NCBI GenBank assembly: GCA_965237635.1
Contig: CBDEFX010000002.1
Coordinates: 2,356,001-2,420,000, forward strand
Origin: CBDEFX01 sp965237635
GTDB lineage: Bacteria; Chloroflexota; Dehalococcoidia; Lucifugimonadales; CAUZJF01
DNA length: 64,000 nt
Direction: 5' to 3'
The translations under genes and the position numbers were made by a program. This document shows, piece by piece, positions 52,175 through 61,933 of the stretch; position 1 is the stretch's first letter; each line of letters opens with the position of its first letter. The notes below the pieces were generated by a model. The model worked only from the letters and a program-made list of their open reading frames with translations, was not told the origin of the DNA and made no database searches.

Positions 52175-53029
52175 TCAAGCCAAATACTGTCTTGGCGGAG
52201 CCGCTAAGTTTTTGGAGCCGGGTAACAAGGAACTTCGACTACTGCTAGACATCACCTTAGAAGGGACTTCTGGAGCACTTATTTCAACGAGTTTGCCGAA
52301 ATCGAACAGCGTCATGGAACTCGTAAACCCCCCCTCACCTGGAGCTGTGGCCGTAAAAACATACCGCCTGATTAGATGGTCGTCTTTCCCGATCCAGTAT
52401 TCCACGCGACGGTCGAGTCGAGGGTCGGCAAGTCCAATATCCATTCCTGGTGGCACCAACGCAACGAGATGGAGCACATCAACTCCATCCAGCTGTTCTT
52501 CTCCCCCGATTGCCAAATTGCTAAGAAGTGACGGATCTATAGGCATTCTGTCTAAGGGAGTTTCAGGGACCGAATCGCGGGTTTCCACCTTCCACTCTCC
52601 CGTTGGAGGGATTCTCGTGTACACCGTAACTCCTATAGTAATCGCGTCACGACTGATTGTAATTGTTTCATTATCCGTTGCGAAGGTCGTACTCCCTGTC
52701 GTCTCGAATTGACTAGGTGCCTGATATTTGCCAAAAGTGACTGACTCGATATCTTCCCTTATACCTTCTTGTGGGGTCCTGAGCCGTTGTCCAGTGCTGT
52801 CATGGCTTCATGTCGCGTTCAATACTTCAGCTTTGTACTCATATGTGAAGCAGTATGAGAGTTGTTCTTTCGTGGAAGCCAAAGCCCTTTCGAGAATTAC
52901 TTGTGGAGAGACAGTTTCGGCGTCGGCTGTCGAGGGCACTTCAGTGGCGGCGTTTCCACTACAGGCGGTCAGCAATAAAAGGAATACCAGGCTAGACAGC
53001 GACTTTAGCAAGTTCAGCCCTCGCACCAT
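52175..53029 (-). pseudogene. LppX-like lipoprotein with an in-frame TGA
   Basis: From ATG 53029 the signal peptide and lipobox are clear (SLSSLVFLLLLTAC, Cys at about residue 22). After 73 codons a TGA stands at 52808-52810. The same frame then stays open for 210 more codons with family-like sequence (FGKYQAPSQFETTGSTTFAT, EQLDGVDVLHLVALVPPG, VEYWIGKDDHLIRRYVF). The outer domain resembles that of the anti-sigma factor at 32664-33764. A single nonsense change, or a sequencing error, explains it. Confidence 0.8.
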
Positions 53030-53131
53030 CCTCGGTTGTAGTTCAGTGGTTTGCCCGTGGGTGCGGCCCAGTTTGCCTTCCGACTGCTGACGTAAGGCCG
53101 ATGCCGAGTGTAGGATAATCAAGCGACCAAA

Positions 53132-53180
53132 TCCAACTCCCCCTGGTCCCCGTCACAAGAGGGCACCAGGGGGAGTTGGA
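53132..53180. terminator. Hairpin between two broken genes
   Basis: TCCAACTCCCCCTGGT (53132-53147) pairs perfectly with ACCAGGGGGAGTTGGA (53165-53180). It lies 43 bases after the stop of the remnant gene at 53223 on the minus strand and before the lipoprotein, fitting a terminator between them. Confidence 0.7.
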
Positions 53181-53222
53181 CGACTACGGTAGCTTTCATA
53201 TTAACTCTGAAATCACTGAGCG

Positions 53223-53510
53223 TCACACGAGTAATTCTTCAACGTAACTAATAGACCGGTATTCCCCATATTGGGAGTCTTCAGGCTCAAAGGGCAGCCC
53301 AAACGAGATGGTGGCATCATAGTCAGGTCCTGCAAGGCCAGTCAATCTCCGGTCTATCCAATAAGGGATGCGATTCTCGCCGTGAACCATGCTTCTTGTC
53401 CGTCTTCATCGTTTCCGGGCTCCCCGCCAATGGGATGAAAGCGCATTGAAGACAAGCCGACTCCCTGGAGCGCCCTCCCTCTTGGCAAGATCGTGGTTGT
53501 ACCCTCCCTC
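53223..53510 (-). pseudogene. C-terminal remnant of an unknown protein
   Basis: One frame gives EGTTTILPRGRALQGVGLSS and GQEAWFTARI, the next continues IPYWIDRRLTGLAGPDYDAT and SQYGEYRSISYVEELLV before the stop. A repeated ATCGC/ATC at about 53365 explains the frame change as a 5-base duplication. The 5' part is cut off by the IS1380 transposase gene that begins at 53509. No family is recognised. Confidence 0.6.
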
Positions 53511-54840
53511 AGTTTGGCGCCAGCGATAACCGGCCGATACGATCCAACACTCCTTGGAACAACTGTTGAGGAATCGACACCTCGGACAACTGAAAGATCA
53601 ATCGCCGCGCGTGCCGCACCAGACGGCCTCCCATCTTGATCAGCTTGACCTGCACGCTCCGCAGCGACCAGTGCTTGACCGCCTTGGGCAGACACAGCCG
53701 GCGAAGGAAGTTCCCAAGGTTGTACGCCAGAATGAACAGAGACAGACGCACCCGGTTGGCCACGAACCGATGGCACGACAGCCGAGTCCAGTTCAGGGCG
53801 TACTTGCCCTCTTTGATCCACTGCTCGGCAGTCCCACGACCATTGTAGAATCGCACCACTCCCTCGGGACCAGCCGTCATGTTCGTGACGATGAAGCCCA
53901 CCCGAGGGAACAGCTCTCCCCTATGCCACTCCACCTTGGCCACCACACGCCGAGCGCGGTCCCAACTCTCAGCACGATACCAGAAGTCGTCGTATAGGAT
54001 CACCGGACGTTTCGGCGGCCTCCCCACAGGTCGTATCAGCAGTGGAGCGATCTCGTATTGCAGCACTTTGTTGCTCGGCAGCCGTATTGCGTAGAAGACT
54101 CGCCGCTCCTCCAGGTACTCATAGATGTCCGGCTTGGCGAATGCGGCATCGGCCCGAAAGTACCGTCGCAGTCCTGTCGCCCCGTAGCGGGACAGGATCG
54201 GATCCAATACATCACGCCACCTGTGCGCGCTATGTACGTTCCCCGCACGGAGCATCGCGCCCTCGCAGTCACCGAATTGGTTGAACACGAACAAAGGGTG
54301 ATAGCACGTGCTCCCAAAGTGACCGTTGTACGATGCTCCCTCCTGTTCTCCATGTACCGGGCTCTCCGAACTGTCCATGTCCAAGATCACCCGCCGGTGC
54401 GGCGTGCGGGACATAGCTCCGTCCACCCACTTAGCGTTCAGTCGGCCCAACCCTTCCACGTTGCCGTCTTGGGTGAGCACCTCGGTCTCGAACCGGCTCA
54501 TGGTGTTGGTGCTTGCCGCTGGTCTGTCTATGCCTCGGTCTCCAACGACTACCCGCATCGTCGGATCGTCGGCCAACCGTTCAGCATCGTTGGTATCCTC
54601 GTAGCCTGCCAGACGACTGTACACCGACTGCCTGAGAAGGCCCACCAATCGGTGCTGGACGTTACGACCGCCCCGGCTCTCCTGCAGACATTCATCCGCC
54701 GTCTCCGTCAATCCCAGCGCATCGTCCAACTCGCGGCAAGCCAGCAGCCCGGCGTCCGAGGTGATGGTAGCGCCGTGAAACTCCAACCGTATACGGCGGT
54801 CGAAACGGAGCTTGGCGCGGGGGCTGGTGCTTTCACCCAT
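53509..54840 (-). CDS. IS1380-family transposase (second type)
   Basis: The product is 443 residues from the ATG preceded by TGGAGG (MGESTSPRAKLRFDRRIRLE); the frame from 54870 is longer but lacks a ribosome site. It has GLLACRELDDALGLTETADE, VILDMDSSESPVHGEQEGAS around an Asp, FRADAAFAKPDIYEYLEERR around the second, and GRGTAEQWIKEGKYALNWTR with the final Glu. It is intact. It differs from the IS1380 copies at 37 and 58.5 kb, and I could not fix its terminal repeats. Confidence 0.92.
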   Translation of the reverse strand: MGESTSPRAKLRFDRRIRLEFHGATITSDAGLLACRELDDALGLTETADECLQESRGGRNVQHRLVGLLRQSVYSRLAGYEDTNDAERLADDPTMRVVVGDRGIDRPAASTNTMSRFETEVLTQDGNVEGLGRLNAKWVDGAMSRTPHRRVILDMDSSESPVHGEQEGASYNGHFGSTCYHPLFVFNQFGDCEGAMLRAGNVHSAHRWRDVLDPILSRYGATGLRRYFRADAAFAKPDIYEYLEERRVFYAIRLPSNKVLQYEIAPLLIRPVGRPPKRPVILYDDFWYRAESWDRARRVVAKVEWHRGELFPRVGFIVTNMTAGPEGVVRFYNGRGTAEQWIKEGKYALNWTRLSCHRFVANRVRLSLFILAYNLGNFLRRLCLPKAVKHWSLRSVQVKLIKMGGRLVRHARRLIFQLSEVSIPQQLFQGVLDRIGRLSLAPN

Positions 54841-54959
54841 CGGGTGCCTCCAGAGTGGGTACGTAATCAAGAACTAGAATAGTCGATCACGACCAGTCTA
54901 GCACTCATGATAACCACTACGCTCTGCTATTCGGCTACATTAGGTAGTTCTGTTGCTGA

Positions 54960-55418
54960 TTACGGCAAGCCCTGCAGGGTTGATATGGGAAATGTGGGAT
55001 AGAGCACGTCGCGGCTATCCAATAGATAGGCACAGTCTCCAGTCGCAGTAGTGGTGGAGGTCCCCCAAGAACCGTATAAGCTTCCACCTACTCGGTTCGG
55101 GTCGTAGTTAGTTGCTGCGCCGAAACCGAGACCGAGACCATCAGGACAAGGAAAGCTCGTATTGTCAAAGTCGTGAATTGTATCTACCATTACTAGCCAC
55201 TGATTTGAGTCTTCGTAGCTCCACCAACAAGACCCTCCCTCATCGGTCCACCCCGTAATCCACAGCCAATACCAACTGCACTTACCGGAGTCATAAACGA
55301 CCACATCGTTTTCGGTATCGTTCCGCCATTTGACCATTGACTCAACCCAGTTGACATCAAGGTTGGGTGGGTCCTCCCAGGTGGTCCTGAATTTTGCTGT
55401 GTTGATGTTTGAGCTTAG
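54960..55418 (-). pseudogene. C-terminal part of a secreted protein cut by an IS1380 end
   Basis: About 150 residues remain, with NLDVNWVESMVKWRNDTEN, KCSWYWLWITGWTDEGGSCW and GDCAYLLDSRDVLYPTF before the stop. The composition (many Trp, Tyr, Gly, paired Cys) suggests an exported protein. Its frame reads straight into the IS1380 end at 55419, where the native N-terminus is lost. Confidence 0.65.
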
Positions 55419-55548
55419 CCCGAATCCACCGAAAGACACCGATGGACGGCGTGAGGACAGCGGAAGGGGGTGGGTGAGGGAGCTACAGGGGAGATGGCCT
55501 GGGGTCTTGGGGTAGATGGGAGGCCGGCGGACGGTCTTCAGTCGCCGC
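55419..55548. mobile_element. IS1380 3'-end fragment
   Basis: It begins CCCGAATCCACCGAA and then follows the 3' noncoding end of the IS1380 copies (GACACCGATGGACGGCGTGA) with about one change in eight bases. It stops where IS256 copy 2 starts. The rest of the element is gone; it was a relative, not a copy, of the two full elements. Confidence 0.85.
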
Positions 55549-56919
55549 AGTAGAGTCCCAGGAAGTGGTGTAAGAGGGAGAGGGTCTGGAGAAAGAGAGA
55601 CCACCGCGTCATCCTTAGCGGGCAAAGAAGAAAGCTCGAGAAAGGAGGACAACAGTGGTCAAGGAAAGGATGGACCTGCTGGAGCTATTGCGCAAGGGGG
55701 GAATGGACGGTGACGTGGACTTTCTACGAGAGGCACTGAGAGTGCTGGTAGAGGGGATCATGGATACGGAGGTGTCATCGAGGATCGGTGCTGAGTATGG
55801 AGAACGCAGCCCTGAGCGGGTGACCCAGCGCAACGGGTATCGGTCCCGGGCGTGGGATACCCGTGTGGGGACTATGGAGCTGCACATCCCGAAGCTTCGA
55901 GAGGGGAGCTACTTCCCGAGCCTGCTGGAGCCACGGCGTCGCAGCGAGCGAGCTCTGCTGGCGGTCATTCAGCAGGCCTACGTGGAAGGGGTATCCACAA
56001 GGCGGGTGGATGACCTGGTCAAGGCCCTGGGGTGTGAGGGTATCTCCAAGAGCCAGGTGTCGCGTATCTGTCAGGAGCTGGACGTGGTGGTGGATGGCTT
56101 CCTGGGCCGTCCGCTGGACGGTGGACCCTACCCTTACCTGTGGCTGGACGCACTGACCCAGAAGGTCAGGGAGGACGGCAGGATCGTCAACGTCAGCGTG
56201 GTGGTGGCGACGGCCGTCAATGGCGAGGGCAAGCGGGAGATCATTGGGATGGACGTGGGTACCAGTGAAGACGGCGCCTTCTGGCTGGCCTTCCTACGCT
56301 CGCTGTCCGCCAGGGGCCTCAGCGGGGTGGAGCTGGTGGTATCGGACGCTCATCAGGGACTCCGCGGCGCCATCGCCGCAGTCTTCGGCGGAGCCAGCTG
56401 GCAACGGTGCCGCACCCACTTCATGACCAACCTGCTCACTCGGGTACCCAGAAGAGTCCAACCATGGATGGCCACCATGGTCCGCACCATCTACCAGCAA
56501 CCCTCCCCCGATGAGGTACACGCCCAACTCGATAGGGTGACCGATCAACTCGGAGACCGGTTCCCTCAGGTGGCCTCTCTACTGGACGAGGCTGGACCCG
56601 ATATCCTGGCCTTCTCCAGCTTCCCTGTCGCCCACTGGAAGAAGATCTGGTCCAACAACCCCCTGGAGCGTCTCAACAAGGAGATCAGGCGTCGCACCGA
56701 TGTCGTGGGCATCTTCCCTAACCGACCAGCCGTGCGTCGCCTGGTTGGCGCCGTCCTCGCTGAACAGCACGACGAATGGGCCGTCGGCCGCCGATACCTC
56801 ACACCCGCCATTCTGATCCTAAACGAAGCTCTTCCGGAGGCCGATCTCGCGGAGGCGACAGCCGCCTAAACAACATCAACAGGATGACGCACTCTTACAC
56901 CACTTGACGGGACGTGACC
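55549..56919. mobile_element. IS256-family element B, copy 2
   Basis: The element is 1371 bases, as is copy 1, with the same ends but inverted orientation. Its flanks (GTCGCCGC left, GTCGTCAA right) are not an exact 8-bp duplication. The left flank is an IS1380 end whose continuation is missing on the right, so sequence on one side was deleted after insertion. Confidence 0.9.
55655..56869 (+). CDS. IS256-family transposase (type B)
   Basis: The 404-residue protein is the twin of the one at 48613-49827, with Lys14 and Thr38 in place of Arg14 and Ala38. GTG start and DDE motifs are the same, and the frame is intact. The near identity shows recent movement or gene conversion. Confidence 0.95.
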   Translation: MVKERMDLLELLRKGGMDGDVDFLREALRVLVEGIMDTEVSSRIGAEYGERSPERVTQRNGYRSRAWDTRVGTMELHIPKLREGSYFPSLLEPRRRSERALLAVIQQAYVEGVSTRRVDDLVKALGCEGISKSQVSRICQELDVVVDGFLGRPLDGGPYPYLWLDALTQKVREDGRIVNVSVVVATAVNGEGKREIIGMDVGTSEDGAFWLAFLRSLSARGLSGVELVVSDAHQGLRGAIAAVFGGASWQRCRTHFMTNLLTRVPRRVQPWMATMVRTIYQQPSPDEVHAQLDRVTDQLGDRFPQVASLLDEAGPDILAFSSFPVAHWKKIWSNNPLERLNKEIRRRTDVVGIFPNRPAVRRLVGAVLAEQHDEWAVGRRYLTPAILILNEALPEADLAEATAA

Positions 56920-57037
56920 GTCGTCAAGGGTCAGCGCCCTGCGCCTGCCTGTAGGGAGGGCAATCAGCCACTTGACATAGGCTTTCTTTATAAGGCACGT
57001 TGGGCTGACGCGCATTCTAGATGCGAAGGAGGGGTCG

Positions 57038-57694
57038 ATGACTATGGACTATGGAACTCTGGTCAAGCGAAGGGCTCCCACGCTCATTGCAACTTTGTTG
57101 ACCAGAGAGAAGATAACAAAGACGTTGATGGTAGCGATAGCGGCATTTCTCGTTGCTCTCGTTGCTTATTCATCATCGGGCATCGCCAAACCGGTATTTG
57201 CAGCTTCTTGCAACATCGCCCAAGGGAACAACGGGAACTGGTTTGGCGACAGATATGCAACGCCGTCCCAAGCCAATTGGTCTAGCGACTACCGTCAAAT
57301 CAGAGCCGACATTGAGTCCTACGATCCCGACCCAGTGTTTGTTGACACGTCGATCTGGGTGATGTTCATCAACTCTAGCCGGAGCAGATACTACCAGGTT
57401 GGGTGGGGCAAAGACCACAACGACAACTTTGAAAACGTGTTCAGCGAGGGCTACAGCAATAGTGGATACTTCAGATACTTCTACAAGTCTAATGGGACAT
57501 GGTCGACGACCCCTCCGGGGCACAAACAACAAAGTTACTGTGGAGAATATCGAAGTGTGGGCTTATGACGGCCACGCCTATTGGGAGTCACCTCCAGCCT
57601 TTACGACCCCCCCCCGGATGAGGCGAATATGGTGACTTCCTCAGGCGGTGGCAGCGGCACCAGTTACCATATATGGGATTCGCGTTGCAGCTAG
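57038..57694 (+). pseudogene. Secreted protein with two compensating frame breaks
   Basis: The ATG follows AAGGAGGGG by a few bases. A signal anchor (LMVAIAAFLVALVAYSSSGI) precedes a mature part with ASCNIAQGNNGNWFGDRYAT and YYQVGWGKDHNDNFENVF. At the G4 run near 57518 the good frame moves by one (GTNNKVTVENIEVWAYDGHA YWES). At a run of nine C (57607-57615) it moves back to the first frame and ends DEANMVTSSGGGSG...DSRCS at 57694. The intended protein is about 218 residues. No family is known. Confidence 0.65.
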
Positions 57695-57728
57695 CTGCAT
57701 TGAATCATTGTCGAAAAGAGGACTTAAC

Positions 57729-58202
57729 ATGAGATCTCGCAAATTGCTATACATCTTCAGTTTTGCAGCGATCGCAGCGGTGGCAGTGCTAACCTCCGCG
57801 CTATTTGTAGGGTTCAACGGCGATAATCGCACACCTCTTGGGAATTCGGGTGCAAAGGTTGATGAGCATGTTCAGTTAGTAGAATCTAACTTCGATCCTT
57901 CGCGTCCCAAAGCAGAGGCGAAAGCACAGGCAGTAGACTTCTTGAGAGGATCCTGGGGCATTGACGAGCCGACGGAGTTGCCCATCCGAATGGCAACTGG
58001 AGCATTCACTGGTCTCCGCGAAGACACTGACGCGCAGGCTACAAACTTAGGAGTATGGGTCGCGGTTTTCCATGATTTTCCGGCAGTCGCTCGTGTTCCG
58101 CGCGGGGCGACATCCATTCCGACAGACCCGCGGGTCACTGTCATAATCGACGACGGCAGCGGGAACGTGATCTATTCCGCTCTGTCATGGGCGACGGAGT
58201 AA
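57729..58202 (+). CDS. Membrane-anchored or secreted protein of unknown function
   Basis: The ATG at 57729 follows AGAGGA by about seven bases and gives 157 residues; a longer frame from 57648 reads into the preceding gene's end. It has an N-terminal hydrophobic segment (LLYIFSFAAIAAVAVLTSAL), then a soluble domain with AEAKAQAVDFLRGSWGIDEP and ATNLGVWVAVFHDFPAVAR, ending VIIDDGSGNVIYSALSWATE. It may form a pair with the secreted gene upstream. No family is recognised. Confidence 0.65.
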   Translation: MRSRKLLYIFSFAAIAAVAVLTSALFVGFNGDNRTPLGNSGAKVDEHVQLVESNFDPSRPKAEAKAQAVDFLRGSWGIDEPTELPIRMATGAFTGLREDTDAQATNLGVWVAVFHDFPAVARVPRGATSIPTDPRVTVIIDDGSGNVIYSALSWATE

Positions 58203-58408
58203 TCCATACGCTGAGGCTTAGCGGGCAAGGATAAACTCCGCGCTTTACAGTAGTCGCTAAAGCTGGGCTTCAGCTTAGTCAATATCGGACCGCTGGCTGT
58301 CTCAAGATACGCCATCCCTGCCGTTGAGGGAAATTCCTCACTAGCTATCGTTAGCTACCCCTCGCCCTTTCCTGAACCACATCTAGTATCGCCCCCTGGC
58401 CACTTAGC

Positions 58409-60126
58409 CCGAATCCACCGAAGGAAGGCGTCGGGTTAGCGTCCTGAGGCGGCAAGAAGGTGCTCCTGTGCTTCTGGGATAATGGTTTTGTAGCAAAAAA
58501 ACGACCCCGGAAAAGGAGCACCCAGTAGATGCTGCCACGCAACCACCCCGACCGGATCCAAATCACCTTCGACGACCGCCGCTTGGTGGCCAATGCCGGG
58601 CTGCTCCTTCCGGCCACCCTGGCGCGGCACCTCGGCCTGCCCGAACTCGTCCGGCAGCGCCTCGACCTGGGCGATGCCCCGGGGCGGGCGAACACGAGCG
58701 ACAAGATGATGACGCTGGTGGCGTCTGCGCTGGCTGGGGGCGACTGCATTGACGACGCCGATATGCTGCGCGCCGGCGGGACCGCCCGCGTGCTCGGTTT
58801 CACGGCTAAGGCTCCCTCCACCCTGGGCACCTTCCTGCGCAGCTTCAGGTGGGGCCATGTCCGCCAACTGGACCGGGTGAGCCGCGAGTTGCTGGCCCGG
58901 GTCTGGAAGGCCGGTGCCGGACCCGGCGACGCACCATTCACCATCGACCTTGATTCGACGATCTGCGAGACCTACGGACTGGCCAAGGAGGGCGCCCGCC
59001 ACCACGGCTACACCGGTGCGCGGGGCTATCACCCGCTGCTGGCCATCGCCGCCGGCACCGGAGACGTGCTGATGTCCCGCCTGCGCGAGGGCCGGGCCAA
59101 CACCGCCCGCGGCGCCGCCCACTTCCTGCGTGAAACGGTGGGGCGGGTGCGCTACTGCGGAGCCAGGGGCCAACTCACGGTGCGGGCCGACAGCGGCTTC
59201 TATACCCACGCCGTGGTCGCCGTCTGCCGCCGGATGGATGTCCGCTTCTCCATCGCCATCCGCCAGCGCGCCCGCCTGCGGAATCTCATCGAGGCGATAC
59301 CCGAAGATGCCTGGACGCCGATTCCTTACTGGATGGACGGTGCCGCCGATGTGGCCGAGACCACCTGCACCCCCTTCCAGGCCGAGGCGGACGCCGCGCC
59401 GGTACGGCTCATCGTCCGGCGGGTGAAGCCGACGCCCAGTTCCCAACTGGCCCTCTTCGCCAAATACAGCTATCATGGCTTCATCACCGACCGGGACGGG
59501 GAGTTGCTCGAACTGGAGGCTGACCATCGCCGCCACGCCGAGATCGAGAATGCCATACGCGACCTCAAGCCCGGCGTCGGGCTGAACCATCTCCCCTCGG
59601 GCCGCTTCGCCGCCAACGGCGCCTGGCTGGCCGTCCAGACGATGGCCCACAACCTGGCCCGCTGGACGGCGCGGATCGGTCTGGGAGAGCGGATAGCCAC
59701 CACCAAGACCCTCCGGCGGCGGTTCTTCTCCCTGGCCGGACGGCTCACCCGCTCGGCACGCCGGTTGACCCTGCATCTTCCGGATCGCTGGCCTTGGGCT
59801 GAGAAGTTCAGCCGCGCCTTGGCCCGGCTGCGAGCCATTCCACTCCCGGCCTGACGGCACCGTCGGCGACCCACCCACCCACCGGACAACCGAAGATCCC
59901 CGCAGACTCGTGCCAGCCCGGTCCGAGAGAGTTCCCTGCTGCGTATTCTCTCGCCATCCCGCGCATCGCAGCTCCCGCAGACGGCCATAGGGGCCCCTGT
60001 GCGGCGATGAAGACCGTCCGCCGACCTCCCTACCCCAAATGGAACCCAGGCTATTTCCCCTGTAGCTCCCTCACCCCCCTTCCGCTTTCCTCACGCCGTC
60101 CTTCGGTGTCCTTCGGTGGATTCGGG
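58409..60126. mobile_element. IS1380-family element, copy 2 (intact)
   Basis: The ends are CCCGAATCCACCGAAGGA (from 58409) and its complement ending at 60126; the 1718 bases match copy 1 in inverted orientation apart from the deletion there. No clean target duplication is present: CTTAG lies on the left, ATAAG on the right. The left flank CTTAG also precedes the IS1380 fragment at 55419. Confidence 0.9.
58529..59854 (+). CDS. IS1380-family transposase, intact
   Basis: The 441-residue protein starts after AAAAGGAGCACCC. It has NAGLLLPATLARHLGLPELV, TIDLDSTICETYGLAKEGAR with the first Asp, RADSGFYTHAVVAVCRRMDV with the second, and HAEIENAIRDLKPGVGLNHL with the final Glu. It is the full-length form of the broken gene at 37275-38568 and could supply transposase for both copies. 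Confidence 0.95.
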   Translation: MLPRNHPDRIQITFDDRRLVANAGLLLPATLARHLGLPELVRQRLDLGDAPGRANTSDKMMTLVASALAGGDCIDDADMLRAGGTARVLGFTAKAPSTLGTFLRSFRWGHVRQLDRVSRELLARVWKAGAGPGDAPFTIDLDSTICETYGLAKEGARHHGYTGARGYHPLLAIAAGTGDVLMSRLREGRANTARGAAHFLRETVGRVRYCGARGQLTVRADSGFYTHAVVAVCRRMDVRFSIAIRQRARLRNLIEAIPEDAWTPIPYWMDGAADVAETTCTPFQAEADAAPVRLIVRRVKPTPSSQLALFAKYSYHGFITDRDGELLELEADHRRHAEIENAIRDLKPGVGLNHLPSGRFAANGAWLAVQTMAHNLARWTARIGLGERIATTKTLRRRFFSLAGRLTRSARRLTLHLPDRWPWAEKFSRALARLRAIPLPA

Positions 60127-60345
60127 ATAAGACAGCGCCTAACCAGTATTCAGCCTTCTTGGAACGGTGTCTTCTCGATCAAAGACTTTACGAGAACACC
60201 AGAGAGCGGCTTCAAGGCTAGTATCGATATCATACCTATGCTAGGACAAGAGGCAAGGTTTGTATCGGTGGGGAATCACACCAATGCAGGTATGGGGGAC
60301 TTCACAATAGAACTTGATCCTACGCCGAGTGAGGCGGCACATTGA
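60127..60345 (+). pseudogene. C-terminal remnant of a gene cut by IS1380
   Basis: The frame coming out of the IS1380 end reads SIQPSWNGVFSIKDFTRTPE, KASIDIIPMLGQEARFVSVG and ends DFTIELDPTPSEAAH with a TGA at 60343. The TTG of the DUF1156 frame begins one base earlier, so the two were coupled. I do not recognise the family. Confidence 0.5.
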
Positions 60346-60659
60346 CCCCTAACCCCAAGCGCCTCATTGAAGTAGCCTTCCCCCTCAAGCAGGCGTCGCT
60401 GGACTCGGTGCACGAGAAGAATGTGCGGCATGGGCACATCTCCACGCTGCACCTCTGGCCGGCACGGCGGCCGCTGGCGGCGTCGCGTGCGGCGCTCATC
60501 GCGACGCTGCTGCCGGACCCGGGCGATGCCGAGAAACGCAAGGCATTGCTGGAGCGCATGAGCGGGCGCATCGTCGAGAAGATCGAACGGAAGCGGCTCA
60601 ACGGGCGTACCGTCGAGAAGGTGAAGGAGGTCACCGAGGGCGGCATCCACGCTGCGTGA
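60342..60659 (+). pseudogene. N-terminal fragment of a DUF1156-type DNA methylase
   Basis: The 105 residues start with TTG: NPKRLIEVAFPLKQASLDSV, EKNVRHGHISTLHLWPARRP and LAASRAALIATLLPDPGDAE. This is the conserved DUF1156 N-terminus of large adenine-specific methylases found in anti-phage gene clusters. Those proteins run to 900 residues or so; here the similarity stops after VTEGGI and a TGA follows. The methyltransferase motifs are missing. Confidence 0.8.
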
Positions 60660-61714
60660 ATACGTGTCTCGCCATGCCCCGGGCAACGTGACAACCGAGG
60701 ATCTAGTCACTGTGGCTGAGGAGGTGGCGTGTGTGGAGTACAAGGGACGCGGTGAACACAGGGACTGTGTTGACCAAGACCATCGCCAAGAGGCGCGTGT
60801 TGGAGCTGGAGATCGCCATCATCGATGAGCACGAACTGACGTTGCCCCAGACACATACTCTTGGGACTGGTCTGACCGGCGGGAGCAGGTCTGGCGGCGG
60901 GCGCAGTCGCTGGCGGATGCGTGGGCGGAGCGGAACCGGACGTTACTAAGGCGGTGGCTACGCCGCGTTTTCACCTTTGGACTGTGGCGGAACTGATGCG
61001 ACGGCGTTGCTGCCTGCGGTGTAGTGTTGTGATCGGAAACGTGGCGGTTCGGTCCAGCGCGTCGGTCTCGTCGTCTTCGGCGGTGATGCTGTTCGCGCTG
61101 CCGCCGTGAAGCTGCCCCGCCAGAATGAGAATAGTGGTCGCGCTCAGGGCGTTGCCTCCCGCTGGCAGCGCCGAGACGCAGCAGACACTGTTCTCGTGGG
61201 CGCTCGGCACGGAGTAAGAGCAAGAGGAGGAACTGGTCGGCATAAGGGGAGATTCCGAAGCAATAGGCCCTCATATGCAACTTCGTGGAGGGGATCAAGG
61301 GGGGTTGAGAGCGAGATTGCGCTGACGTACACGGTAACCGTGCCAACAGACCGCATCACCTGGGGACCTCGGTTCATGTTGGTCTTCCATCGACAGGGTT
61401 GGGAGTGAGCGCCTCAAGCGGGGTCCCGCCCTTGCAATCGGGGCTGAAATATGGGATGAGGGGCGAGGATAGTGCGTCCCCAAGGTCACCTCATCGGTTC
61501 TCCAGGGCCTCGTAGGGCCGCTCCAGCCTGCTTCCTCAAGCCCCGCCTTGATGACCGCTAGTCGCCCTGGCACCCCACAGCCACGGCGAGTCCGATCGCC
61601 TTTGTGAGCATCAAACCACTCCACGAGAAGCACCCCACTTCATCCTGGAACGGATCGACTACCTGATTCGCTGGCCCTTCCCCCTGACATCAAAGACGAT
61701 TGCTTTCCCCAGAA
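60660..61714. other. Decayed stretch without a recognisable gene
   Basis: Short open pieces occur (REYVSRHAPGNVTTEDLVTV after 60650; a piece ending ITWGPRFMLVFHRQGWE at 61408), but no frame is long or shows a family. It is probably the remains of the genes that followed the DUF1156 methylase. Confidence 0.4.
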
Positions 61715-61745
61715 GGAACGAGGGCCCCAGGTGGGCCCTCGTTCC
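61715..61745. terminator. Hairpin after the surface-protein remnant
   Basis: GGAACGAGGGCCC (61715-61727) pairs perfectly with GGGCCCTCGTTCC (61733-61745). It lies 33 bases after the stop at 61778 on the minus strand, where a terminator would be expected. Confidence 0.65.
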
Positions 61746-61777
61746 AGGACTACCTACGATTCGCCAGGTTCTGGATT

Positions 61778-61933
61778 TTACCTCGCCCTGTTCCTGACGA
61801 TGAGGGCTATGACTATCGCCAAGAGCGCTCCCCCGATGATGATGACGAGCAGCGCTATCAACCACCCTTGTGTCCCGCCTTCATCTGGCTGCGTGGCAAC
61901 GGCTGTCGGCGCCACCGCCGGTGCTTGCGTAGT
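61778..61933 (-). pseudogene. C-terminal membrane anchor of a lost surface protein
   Basis: The frame reads TTQAPAVAPTAVATQPDEGG, then a single membrane helix (WLIALLVIIIGGALLAIVIA) and a basic end (LIVRNRAR) before a TAA. The Thr/Pro/Ala linker and anchor resemble the end of the collagen-like protein nearby. Its outer part is replaced by an IstB fragment. Confidence 0.65.

Noticed and set aside
2915..52810. TGA read as an amino acid (alternative code)
   Set aside because: Only two in-frame TGA codons were found, both in non-essential genes, while rpoA and other core genes end in TGA.
48563..56919. A composite transposon formed by the two IS256 B copies
   Set aside because: Copy 1 has its own 8-bp duplication on both sides, so it inserted singly; the outer flanks do not match each other.
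58436..59878. A 480-residue minus-strand open frame
   Set aside because: It is antisense to the intact IS1380 transposase and repeats, in pieces, over the broken copy at 37-38.6 kb.
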